A stretch of 6,145 bases of DNA from Candidatus Bathyarchaeota archaeon. Lineage in GTDB: Archaea > Thermoproteota > Bathyarchaeia > EX4484-135. The number at the start of each line of letters is the position of its first letter. Positions within the stretch are counted from its first letter, which is position 1. A program made the position numbers and the translations under genes. Below the pieces are notes generated by a model. That model was not told the origin of the DNA. It did not search any database and saw nothing but the letters and a program-made list of their open reading frames with translations. The stretch covers positions 1 to 6,145 of the forward strand of contig DQYM01000180.1 of assembly GCA_011040545.1 (NCBI GenBank). Direction: 5' to 3'. Positions 1 through 5,900 of the stretch are shown here, one piece after another.

Positions 1-996
1 CTCTCAGATTACTACGGGCGTAGGAAGCCATTTATGGTATGTGGGTTCACGGCCTCAGCCATCTCAATAGCCCTTATGGCCATGAGGAACTACGATATCT
101 GGGCCCTAATCGGCTCCTACGTAGTTAGCTGCTTTGCCTGGGGCGTGGCCTACCCAGCCTACATGGCTGCCCTAACTAGCGATCCTGAGAGGGAGAAGGC
201 AACCACGCTCTTCTCCTTCGTGAGTTCTATATCATGGGCACTTGGCGTATCCGTGATGGGACCTGCTGAAGCCAGCCTTGGGCCAGGTGGTGTTTTCATG
301 CTGTGCCTTGCCGTAACGCTTACCTTCCCAGCAACCTTAATGGCCTACAGGGAGAAGCCACTTCCGAGGAAGGAGGAGCCACTAGGCCACTATGTTAAGC
401 TTACCTTCATGCCTAAGTTCAGGGCGGAGAGGGGCTTTGGCTTCTTCCTCCTAGCAGCCTTCCTAAGCTGGCTTGGCCTCCAGTGGGCGAGCATAGCTAG
501 GGTAAAGCTCTACGAGCTCGTGGGCTTCTCAAAGACCACGGTTGGCCTCATCTGGGCTACCAGCTCAATCATATCTGGCCTCGTCGTCCTCCTAGCAAGG
601 GGTTTAGTAGAGCGCTTAGGTGGCATAAGGACGCTAGCTATCTCAATAGCCTGCTACATGGTCATCGTGCCCTCCTACGCCCTAGCCTGGAGCCCCCTAG
701 CCTTCGTAGTCCTCTGGCTAGCCCCAGTTTGGCCATTCTTCAACTTGGGCTACATACTGAGCCCAGCTGAGCTATCCAAAGAGGAGGTCAGGGGCGAGGC
801 CATGGGGGCCAGCGAGGTAGCTAAGAACTTCGGCGTCCTATCTGGCCTACTAGGTGGCCTCATAGCAGATGTAATAGGGCGTGAGAACTCTCTACTCCTC
901 ACGGCCATACCCTTTGGGCTAGCAATTGCCTGTATGGTAGCATGCCATAAAGCCAGCAGGGAACACCACGGGGTGGAAAGGCGAAAAAGATTTTAG
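1..996 (+). CDS. MFS transporter, 5' end outside window (partial)
   Basis: Integral membrane transporter of the major facilitator superfamily; the substrate cannot be read from sequence. The frame is open from base 1, and its first codons read LSDYYGRRKP, the cytoplasmic loop 2-3 signature (motif A, G-x-L-x-D-x-x-G-R-R-K) of MFS proteins. The true start therefore lies upstream and about 60-70 residues (TM1-TM2) are missing. The 331 visible residues contain about ten hydrophobic segments (approximate codons 12-27, 34-59, 68-89, 96-116, 146-166, 179-198, 209-229, 232-251, 277-294, 297-316), fitting TM3-TM12. A charged central loop (about 117-145, PRKEEP...FRAERG) separates the halves, and a weaker motif-A echo, GLVERLGGIR, follows the second helix of the C-terminal half. 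The tail is basic and His-rich (HHGVERRKRF). The surface-protein gene begins 5-32 bp downstream in the same direction, so they may be co-transcribed. MFS assignment is strong; no subfamily is claimed. Confidence 0.88.
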   Translation, partial: LSDYYGRRKPFMVCGFTASAISIALMAMRNYDIWALIGSYVVSCFAWGVAYPAYMAALTSDPEREKATTLFSFVSSISWALGVSVMGPAEASLGPGGVFMLCLAVTLTFPATLMAYREKPLPRKEEPLGHYVKLTFMPKFRAERGFGFFLLAAFLSWLGLQWASIARVKLYELVGFSKTTVGLIWATSSIISGLVVLLARGLVERLGGIRTLAISIACYMVIVPSYALAWSPLAFVVLWLAPVWPFFNLGYILSPAELSKEEVRGEAMGASEVAKNFGVLSGLLGGLIADVIGRENSLLLTAIPFGLAIACMVACHKASREHHGVERRKRF

Positions 997-1028
997 GGAA
1001 TGTGTGTAAGCTTAGTCGTGTGGCCCAC

Positions 1029-3368
1029 ATGAGGGTGCCAGCCACATGCGTAGCACTAATCATGCTAATTCTCTTACTTCAGGCTATCCAGGCAAGCTCC
1101 CCTCCCCCTATGGCTACGAGGCCCATCGTGGTGGGGGGCCATCATGATCACGGGCTTGTTCTAGAGGCCACACACGGTAGCTATGCCCTAGCGCACGTAG
1201 GTAGGGAGTGGGCACTAGGCCTGGGGCATGTAGAAGGCCCCCAGCTAGGGTCCAGGGAGGCCCCTAGCCCTGAAGGAGGGGCCTCTAACGTAAGTAGCCT
1301 AAGCCATAATATGGGCACATGGCCAGCGCTAACTAACGTAACCATACACTCAGGCGACCTAATTGTAAGTGGCTCAAGGAGTAGGCTGGTGATAAGGAAC
1401 TGCAAGTTCATAATAAAGGGGAGCCTCATAATACTAGATGGGGCTAGGGCGCTCATAGAGGACTCCACCGTCTATCTAGACGTGCCTTCCTCTGGAGATA
1501 AGGCATCAAACATAACCATATCTAGCTCAAGTGAGCTTAGAGTAGTTAGCTCTGTTCTAGGCACTACTGGCCTCCTCCTAGTCCTCCAAATAGAGGCTAA
1601 CTCCTCTAGCTTAGTGGCCATAGACTCGCTAATTGCAAATGCAAGCATAGTATGCTATAACAGCAGCTTAGAGCTTACCAGCTCAACCATAAGGGGGCGT
1701 GTTGAACTCTTGGGCTCAAGCTCTCTAACGGCCTACGATAGCACATTTACATCCTCCTTAGCACTTAGGCAATCAAGCTCTGCCTACCTCTCCTCCTCCT
1801 TCGTGCAGCACGTATTCTTGGAGTTCTACAGGAGGACGAAGGCCATAATAAGGGGCCTAAGGCATGGCTACGTGAGGTCGTGGAGCTTCCTCTCCAATGC
1901 TACTGTGGGGACCATATACATTGATCTTAGCTTATCAAATTGCTACGTGGGCTCCTGGTCCCTCAACCTAACGCAATCAGCAGTTGTAGCGCTTGAGCTA
2001 TCCTACATCTGGGAGGCAAGTGCCTTCGCCTGCTCAATCCTTAAGCTCTTTAACTCCAGCGTTGGGGAAGTAATAGCCCATGAGAACTCAGCCCTATGGC
2101 TTGGGAATAGCTCTGCCAACATGATGAGGGCACTAGATGATTCCTATGTATCCCTAAGTGAGGCTGACGTGCTTGCCTTCGTCATAGAAGATGATCCTGA
2201 GGTCTTCGTAGCTAACTCAAGCATAATGAGCCTCCTAGCAGTAGGAAGGCCATTACTAGAAGTGCGTAACTCCTTCCTAGATGACATCTGCTTGGCCTGC
2301 TCAAGGGATGCACGCCTTGGCTTTATTAACTGTATAATCGCTGAGAGGATGACGATAAAGGCGAGGAGCTTGGTTACAGCATTAGGCTGCTCCATAGGGG
2401 AGGTAGATGCCTTTGGCCACTCCATCGCCAAGCTCCTGGATTGCTATACAACGACCCTGCTGGCTAGGGAGTACGCACGCATAGAGGTATGGTGGTCGCT
2501 GAAGGTCTGTGTGAGTTTAGATGGCGTGCCACTAGAAGGAGCTAAAATAACGGTCTTTTATAAGAATGGGACTGAGTTCCTATCCCACACTACTGGTCGC
2601 TTGGGCTGCTCCTTCTTCCTACTCTTATGCACTATCATACTGCACTATGGAACATTGCAAGTGCAGCCTTACTTCGTGCTTGTAGAATACGGCTTGCTAT
2701 GGGCTTCTGAGGAGGTAGAGCTAGATGGGCCTACTGTCCTGCCCATTAGGCTTGAGAGGGGGGCCGAGCTCACCATTAGGTGCGTGGATGCAGCTAGTAA
2801 GCCCCTAAGGGGAGCCCATATCGTAATCTACAGGGAGGGCGTGGAGTTTGACAAGGGCCTCACTGGCCCTGAGGGGGTAGCCATAATAGAGGACCTACCC
2901 GTTGGGAACTACACCATCTCGGTCTTCTGGTGTGGTGTTGAAGTAGCACGTGAGGAGGTCTTCATACACGGTGTTGATGATGAGCTCGTGATCGTGTGCT
3001 CGGTATTTGACATACTGGTATTCGTGGAAGGACCAGGTGGTCCCATAAGCAATGCTCTAGTCTCCCTAGCCATGTTTAAGCACCCTCGTATCCACTTCAC
3101 GGCCCTAACGAACGCAACGGGCGTGGCCATGCTTAGGGACATACCTGCTGGCCAGTACGACCTATTCGTGCAGGCAGAGGGCTACGTTACGTACGAGGCC
3201 ACCATAGAGGTTAAGGAGCAGGAGCAGGTCGTGAAGGTAGTGCTTGAGGCCGTGGAAGGGCAGGGGCAGCCTGCCGTCCTGATCTGGCTTCTAATTGGGC
3301 TTATCTGCCCCCTCACGGTTATCCCACTAGCCCTCTACATCAGGAGGCGAAGGAAGAAAGGGACTTAG
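1029..3368 (+). CDS. Secreted, membrane-anchored beta-helix surface protein with three Ig-like/carboxypeptidase-regulatory-like domains
   Basis: No named family is recognised, but the architecture is readable (779 residues from ATG 1029). Residues 1-22 form a Sec-type signal peptide (MRVPATC, hydrophobic core to LLLQ, AIQA|SS). Residues 23-100 are a low-complexity linker with a HHDH cluster. Residues about 118-472 are a solenoid of 18-20 residue units, typical of right-handed parallel beta-helices. Residues about 490-740 hold three related beta-sandwich domains. Residues 748-771 form one transmembrane helix, followed by RRRRKKGT, so most of the protein should be extracellular. Fourteen N-x-S/T sequons, eleven of them in or before the solenoid, suggest heavy N-glycosylation. 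Beta-helices of this kind occur in carbohydrate-binding or -degrading proteins and in adhesins; I see no catalytic motif. Start choice: an upstream in-frame GTG (1002) and a GTG at 1020 are possible and none has a good ribosome site; ATG 1029 gives the most compact signal peptide. The 3' end overlaps the convergent acetyltransferase. Confidence 0.85.
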   Translation: MRVPATCVALIMLILLLQAIQASSPPPMATRPIVVGGHHDHGLVLEATHGSYALAHVGREWALGLGHVEGPQLGSREAPSPEGGASNVSSLSHNMGTWPALTNVTIHSGDLIVSGSRSRLVIRNCKFIIKGSLIILDGARALIEDSTVYLDVPSSGDKASNITISSSSELRVVSSVLGTTGLLLVLQIEANSSSLVAIDSLIANASIVCYNSSLELTSSTIRGRVELLGSSSLTAYDSTFTSSLALRQSSSAYLSSSFVQHVFLEFYRRTKAIIRGLRHGYVRSWSFLSNATVGTIYIDLSLSNCYVGSWSLNLTQSAVVALELSYIWEASAFACSILKLFNSSVGEVIAHENSALWLGNSSANMMRALDDSYVSLSEADVLAFVIEDDPEVFVANSSIMSLLAVGRPLLEVRNSFLDDICLACSRDARLGFINCIIAERMTIKARSLVTALGCSIGEVDAFGHSIAKLLDCYTTTLLAREYARIEVWWSLKVCVSLDGVPLEGAKITVFYKNGTEFLSHTTGRLGCSFFLLLCTIILHYGTLQVQPYFVLVEYGLLWASEEVELDGPTVLPIRLERGAELTIRCVDAASKPLRGAHIVIYREGVEFDKGLTGPEGVAIIEDLPVGNYTISVFWCGVEVAREEVFIHGVDDELVIVCSVFDILVFVEGPGGPISNALVSLAMFKHPRIHFTALTNATGVAMLRDIPAGQYDLFVQAEGYVTYEATIEVKEQEQVVKVVLEAVEGQGQPAVLIWLLIGLICPLTVIPLALYIRRRRKKGT
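1380..2444 (+). repeat. Solenoid of 18-20 residue coils within the surface protein
   Basis: Counting residues from ATG 1029, a hydrophobic position recurs at 195, 214, 233 and 252 (exactly 19 apart), and then at 319, 337, 356, 374, 392, 410, 430, 448 and 466 (18-20 apart). Four or five residues after most of them comes a two-residue step of Asp/Asn/Ser then Ser/Cys: NC 124, DS 145, DS 199, SS 218, DS 237, SS 256, NC 304, NS 342, NS 360, NS 396, NS 414, NC 434, DC 471. The unit reads roughly S-x-L-x-h-x-(D/N)-(S/C)-x-h. Such stacked polar ladders are the hallmark of parallel beta-helices. The register slips around residues 255-315, probably a loop or a less regular coil. The repeat is seen at protein level only. 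Confidence 0.75.
2496..3248 (+). repeat. Three tandem carboxypeptidase-regulatory/Ig-like domains of the surface protein
   Basis: Three units of 80-90 residues share the same two landmarks. First comes a strand of the type G-x-P-L-x-G-A-x-I-x-V-x-Y-x-x-G-x-E-F (residues 497-516 and 588-607; more diverged at 670-691). About ten residues later is a T-x-x-x-G turn (T522-G526, T612-G616, T694-G698, numbering from ATG 1029). Units two and three then show the usual D-L/I-P-x-G-x-Y motif (DLPVGNYTI, DIPAGQYDL). Unit one has replaced it with a very hydrophobic stretch (residues 528-540). This is the CarboxypepD_reg/transthyretin-like fold common in extracellular stalks, here probably spacing the solenoid away from the membrane. 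Confidence 0.7.
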
Positions 3369-3816
3369 ACATTAAGTAGGCATCCTCTCCATCAAGGTAA
3401 TAGCCCTTAAGCACCGTTTTCCTCACGAAGCCAAGCTTCTCATATAGGCTTATGGCAGGCGTATTGCTCACCCTTACCTCTAGGAAGCACTCGCCTACGC
3501 CATAACGCTCTGCCATCCTGGAGAGGGCCTCACGTAGGAGGGCCGTCCCTATGCCCTTACGCCTGTGCTCTGGCATAACGGCTATGGATATGACATGGCC
3601 CCTTGCCCCCCCTAGGCCCCAGATTGACCTCTCAATTCGGCACATTATGTAGCCTACTATAACGCCATCTACCTCAGCAACGAGAAATAAATCTGGGAAG
3701 GACCTGTAGGTGCTTAGGAAGAAGCCCCTCGTGTAGTTCTCAGGGAGGCAGGTCCGATTTATGAAGATTACCCTCTCAAGGTCCTCAGGCCTGAACTCCC
3801 TTAGCCGAAAGCTCAA
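3340..3816 (-). CDS. rimI: RimI/Ard1-type protein N-alpha-acetyltransferase (GNAT)
   Basis: Cytoplasmic enzyme that transfers acetyl from acetyl-CoA to the alpha-amino group of protein N-termini; databases label archaeal members RimI, but this is the Ard1/NatA type. In 158 residues it has LPENY (E26, the substrate-site Glu of the Sulfolobus enzyme), GHVISIAV (H74), the acetyl-CoA loop R85-R-K-G-I-G90, FLEVRVSN (E113), N118-x-x-A-x-x-x-Y125-EKLGF, and the C-terminal KGYYLDGEDAYLM block (137-149). From memory, the H74-E113 spacing equals that of the catalytic His/Glu pair in Sulfolobus Ard1. The start is TTG (3816-3814), chosen because a near-perfect GGAGGTG lies 5 nt upstream and homology begins at once; no ATG precedes it in frame within the leader. 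It lies 76 bp after larA on the same strand, with its own TATA-like box. Its last codons overlap the convergent surface-protein gene by 29 bp. Confidence 0.92.
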   Translation of the reverse strand: MSFRLREFRPEDLERVIFINRTCLPENYTRGFFLSTYRSFPDLFLVAEVDGVIVGYIMCRIERSIWGLGGARGHVISIAVMPEHRRKGIGTALLREALSRMAERYGVGECFLEVRVSNTPAISLYEKLGFVRKTVLKGYYLDGEDAYLMSKSLSSFAS

Positions 3817-3821
3817 GCCCC

Positions 3822-3828
3822 CACCTCC
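3822..3828 (-). promoter_or_regulatory. Strong Shine-Dalgarno deciding the TTG start of the acetyltransferase
   Basis: Read on the minus strand, the leader gives GGAGGTG followed by five bases (GGGGC) and then TTG. GGAGGTG is complementary to the CACCTCC at the archaeal 16S rRNA 3' end. This supports the TTG as a genuine start. Confidence 0.75.
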
Positions 3829-3845
3829 CCAGGAGAGGGGCGACA

Positions 3846-3876
3846 GGCGCTTTAATTAACATTACGAGCAAGCGCC
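3846..3876. repeat. 7-bp perfect inverted repeat flanking the TATA-like box
   Basis: GGCGCTT (3846-3852) and AAGCGCC (3870-3876) are perfect reverse complements separated by 17 bases that hold the AT-rich core. The arms do not extend further. It could be an operator for a dimeric regulator of the acetyltransferase promoter, a hairpin at the 3' end of the larA transcript, or chance. Confidence 0.35.
3851..3859 (-). promoter_or_regulatory. TATA-like box of the acetyltransferase gene
   Basis: The minus strand reads TTAATTAAAG in otherwise GC-rich sequence, centred about 39 bp before the TTG start. A start site about 26 bp downstream would fall near 3829, just ahead of the Shine-Dalgarno, giving a leader of about a dozen bases. 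This implies the acetyltransferase can be transcribed separately from larA. The position fits archaeal TBP/TFB promoters, but the core is a near-palindrome, so the sequence alone does not fix direction. Confidence 0.45.
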
Positions 3877-3892
3877 ATGGGGGCCAGCGGGC

Positions 3893-5179
3893 TTAGGCGG
3901 GCGTTGGGAGCGTTATATTGCCGTGGGTCATCACTAGCACTCCAGCATCACGGCCAGCTAACTTAAGGGCCTTCTCAAGCCCCTCCTGGGCAGTGCGAGC
4001 TGGCTCAAGCCTAAATATATCACGGACCTGGTCGCTTGGCATGCTTGAGACAAGTATTATATGGGCCTTCTCAAGGGCCTTCATTATGTAGTATGCCTTA
4101 TGCCCACCTAGGACGAAGTTAGCCTTGATCCTCTCCTCCATTTCCTCAAGCGTCTTGTAACGGGTCATCCACTCGTAGAACACCTTATGGCCATGCCCCT
4201 CTGGGCACTCAGCGATGGCTACTATAACTCCACCGTCCTTAACGGCCTCAAGGGCTGTGTGGATGCCCTTGTAGGCCTGGTAGAGGTCTATGTCGTGTGG
4301 GTGGCCACCTGAGCTGACGACCACTACATCTGCCTTCTCCTTCAATGGCACCTTGTATATCTTATCCACTAGCTTAACGCCCTCCATGAAGGCCTTCTCT
4401 AGGTCGCCAGCAAAGGCCTTAACTAGCTCGTGGTGGGCGTTCTCCACGACATTTAGTATGAAATCTACATCTGCTAGCTTAGCTGCCTCCATCATATCCT
4501 CGTGGACGGGGTTGCCCTCTAGCACGCCCATCTTGGCATTTGGGTGGAGCAGCATGGCGTGGTTGAACTGTATGGTGCTAGCAGATGAGACGCCAGGTAG
4601 GACGCTCTTACGGCCACCACCGTAGCCAGCGTAGTAGTGGAGCCCTACATCGCCAGTTAGGATCCTCACATCTGCCTCAGCGAACACCCTATTTACTTCA
4701 ACTCTATTCCCAAAGCTCGTATCACCTATGTAGACATGGCCAGGGGCCTCGCAATCATGGCTTAAGACCCTAACACGCCTTAGCACCTCAGGCCCAAGCA
4801 GCTTCTCTGCTTCCTCTGGCCTAACGGCCCTGTGCGTCCCACAGGCAAACAGGATGGTTATGTTCTCATCCTTTACGCCAGCTGAGTTGAGCTCATCTAG
4901 TATGGGCGGTATCATAAGCCAGCTGGGGGCGGAGCGTGTGTGGTCCTCAGCTGTTATAACGACCTTATCGCCAGGGCCTACTATATCGCTGATCCTATCG
5001 GTCCCAATGGGCTCTGATAAGGCCCTCAGGACCTCATCCCTTGGGCTTGGGACGCCAGGCACCTCCCTGGGCTCTAGGAAGCCTAGGAAGTTTCCCTCAG
5101 GCACCTCAATACGCACCTTAGTCCTCCCGTAGGGGAGCCATACCTCCCTCATGGCACTCATATCTAGCTGGAGAGGCAT
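3893..5179 (-). CDS. larA: LarA-family nickel-pincer-dependent racemase/epimerase
   Basis: Homologue of lactate racemase LarA, which interconverts 2-hydroxy-acid stereoisomers by hydride transfer to a nickel-pincer nucleotide (NPN) cofactor bound to a lysine; cytoplasmic. At 428 residues it matches the family (the Lactobacillus enzyme is about 424). All landmark residues are present with correct spacing: D79-H-T-R82, GTHR with H116, GLHYYAGYGGGRK with H181 and cofactor lysine K191, nickel-ligand H207 (FNHAML), and Y300-Q301-x-x-K304. The 10- and 16-residue H181-K191-H207 spacings equal those of the characterised H174-K184-H200. The enzyme should therefore be active, but the substrate is open because the family also acts on other hydroxy acids. 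No cofactor-synthesis gene (larB, larC, larE) is in the window. The ATG directly abuts the translin stop (TAAATG), so coupled translation is likely. ATG codons 7 and 10 are alternative starts; codon 10 begins MREVWLPYG, where family similarity starts, and no clear ribosome site decides. Confidence 0.93.
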   Translation of the reverse strand: MPLQLDMSAMREVWLPYGRTKVRIEVPEGNFLGFLEPREVPGVPSPRDEVLRALSEPIGTDRISDIVGPGDKVVITAEDHTRSAPSWLMIPPILDELNSAGVKDENITILFACGTHRAVRPEEAEKLLGPEVLRRVRVLSHDCEAPGHVYIGDTSFGNRVEVNRVFAEADVRILTGDVGLHYYAGYGGGRKSVLPGVSSASTIQFNHAMLLHPNAKMGVLEGNPVHEDMMEAAKLADVDFILNVVENAHHELVKAFAGDLEKAFMEGVKLVDKIYKVPLKEKADVVVVSSGGHPHDIDLYQAYKGIHTALEAVKDGGVIVAIAECPEGHGHKVFYEWMTRYKTLEEMEERIKANFVLGGHKAYYIMKALEKAHIILVSSMPSDQVRDIFRLEPARTAQEGLEKALKLAGRDAGVLVMTHGNITLPTPA

Positions 5180-5824
5180 TTAAGCCTGATGCCTAGCCCT
5201 CAGGAGCTCTTCAAGCCCCCTCATGGCCTTCTCAAGCGCAAGCCTACGGGCCTCAAGTGCTATATCGCCCCTGGTGGCCTCTATGAGTCTACGCCCTACA
5301 TCGCACTTCCTCCTGAGCTCAGATAGTATGGCCTGTGCTTCATCAAGAGAGATCAGCTCCATGTATATGGCCTCCATCTGCCCAAGGCAGCGCTCGGCTT
5401 CCTCAAGCCTCCCTTCCTTAAGGGCCTCAAGGGCCCTACGCCTTAGCTCGCCGATCACATCGGCTAGGCCAAGCAGGTATTGATCTGGTGGGACGCCTAG
5501 CTCAGATGGGCTAGGGGGCTCGGAGCCAGATACGAGGGATAGCAGGAGCTCTGCCTCAGCATACTCTTGGTAGGCTGGCCCAAGCATGCTCAAGCTAGCT
5601 ACCTCTGGCCTACTTAGGAGGAAGGCCCTTAGCTCCCCTAGCTCCTCCCTTGCCCTATCTAGGAGCTGCCTAGCCTCGCTTAAGTCGCCCTTGTGTATGG
5701 CGAATATGGCCCTCTTAGCTAGCTTAGTTATACGCCTTGAGTTCTTCTGGACCTCGCTCCTAAGCTCGTAGGCCTCCTTTATGGCCCCCTCTGCCTTAGA
5801 TAGCACGCTGCTCAGCTTGCCCAT
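5180..5824 (-). CDS. Translin/TRAX-family protein (archaeal C3PO homologue, putative RNase)
   Basis: 214-residue, almost wholly helical protein of the translin superfamily (COG2178). Eukaryotic translin and TRAX form the C3PO endoribonuclease, and archaeal single-gene homologues form comparable RNA-cleaving oligomers. Visible family marks: SRRITKLAKRAIFAIHKGD (29-47), the acidic motif QEYAEAE (Q86, E87, E90), a short disordered stretch (SGSEPPSPSELGVPP, 99-113), then YLLGLADVIGELRRRALEAL with D122 and E126. E87, E90 and D122 match in position the catalytic Glu-Glu-Asp set of TRAX, so it is probably a nuclease and not only an RNA binder. The start is ATG 5824-5822 with GGTG six bases upstream. 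The frame stays open for about 96 more codons upstream, but that part is antisense to adenine deaminase and has no family similarity. larA follows with no gap; adenine deaminase is divergent. Confidence 0.9.
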   Translation of the reverse strand: MGKLSSVLSKAEGAIKEAYELRSEVQKNSRRITKLAKRAIFAIHKGDLSEARQLLDRAREELGELRAFLLSRPEVASLSMLGPAYQEYAEAELLLSLVSGSEPPSPSELGVPPDQYLLGLADVIGELRRRALEALKEGRLEEAERCLGQMEAIYMELISLDEAQAILSELRRKCDVGRRLIEATRGDIALEARRLALEKAMRGLEELLRARHQA

Positions 5825-5830
5825 GCATAG

Positions 5831-5834
5831 CACC
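5831..5834 (-). promoter_or_regulatory. Ribosome binding site of the translin gene
   Basis: On the minus strand, GGCGGTG is followed by CTATGC and then ATG, so the GGTG core sits six bases before the start. This supports initiation at 5824 and argues against the long upstream extension. An ATG four bases earlier is out of frame. Confidence 0.5.
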
Positions 5835-5855
5835 GCCCAGCATGGGGATGGGGGC

Positions 5856-5869
5856 CTTAAAGTTATTAT
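5856..5869. promoter_or_regulatory. Shared divergent TATA-like element between translin and adenine deaminase
   Basis: The only AT-rich stretch in the GC-rich intergenic gap reads CTTAAAGTTATTAT on the plus strand. Its CTTAAAG core reads CTTTAAG on the minus strand, so it can serve as a TATA box both ways. Leftward, a start site about 26 bp away falls near 5834-5840, just before the translin GGTG. Rightward it falls near 5886-5892, just before a GGTG and the in-frame TTG at 5901. Transcription direction is inferred from position only. Confidence 0.45.
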
Positions 5870-5891
5870 GGGCTCTTGGGATGGCCAGTTG

Positions 5892-5895
5892 GGTG
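5892..5895 (+). promoter_or_regulatory. Candidate ribosome binding site of adenine deaminase
   Basis: GGTG within GGGTGGGCAT lies five bases before the TTG at 5901, the same core and nearly the same spacing as for the translin and acetyltransferase genes here. It is the basis for preferring 5901 over the ATG at 5868, which has no GGTG/GGAGG upstream. Confidence 0.4.
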
Positions 5896-5900
5896 GGCAT

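Noticed and set aside
34..36. ATG at 34 as the transporter start
   Set aside because: The frame is open to base 1 and the preceding codons encode the conserved MFS loop motif, so the gene begins outside the window.
1181..1468. Minus-strand open frame in the surface-protein gene (likewise 2144-2431 and 2909-3142)
   Set aside because: No ribosome site or recognisable domain, and the plus-strand gene has a coherent domain architecture across all three.
2612..2650. Internal hydrophobic stretch as a second transmembrane helix
   Set aside because: It is only about 13 residues long and sits at the strand position of a beta-sandwich domain; two more extracellular-type domains follow before the real C-terminal helix.
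3846..3876. Inverted repeat as an intrinsic terminator for larA
   Set aside because: No T-rich tract follows on the minus strand, and archaeal termination depends mainly on T tracts; it is left as an inverted repeat of unknown role.
4290..4625. Plus-strand open frame of 111 codons inside larA
   Set aside because: It lies opposite highly conserved larA sequence, including the active-site lysine and histidine region; its Ser/Thr-rich composition is typical of an antisense shadow.
4854..5132. Plus-strand open frames at 4585-4773, 4854-5132, 5223-5483 and 5586-5771
   Set aside because: All are antisense to well-supported larA or translin coding sequence and show no protein-like features.
5843..5855. 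G-rich tract (ATGGGGATGGGGG) as a G-quadruplex
   Set aside because: Only two runs of four or more G are present, too few for an intramolecular quadruplex.
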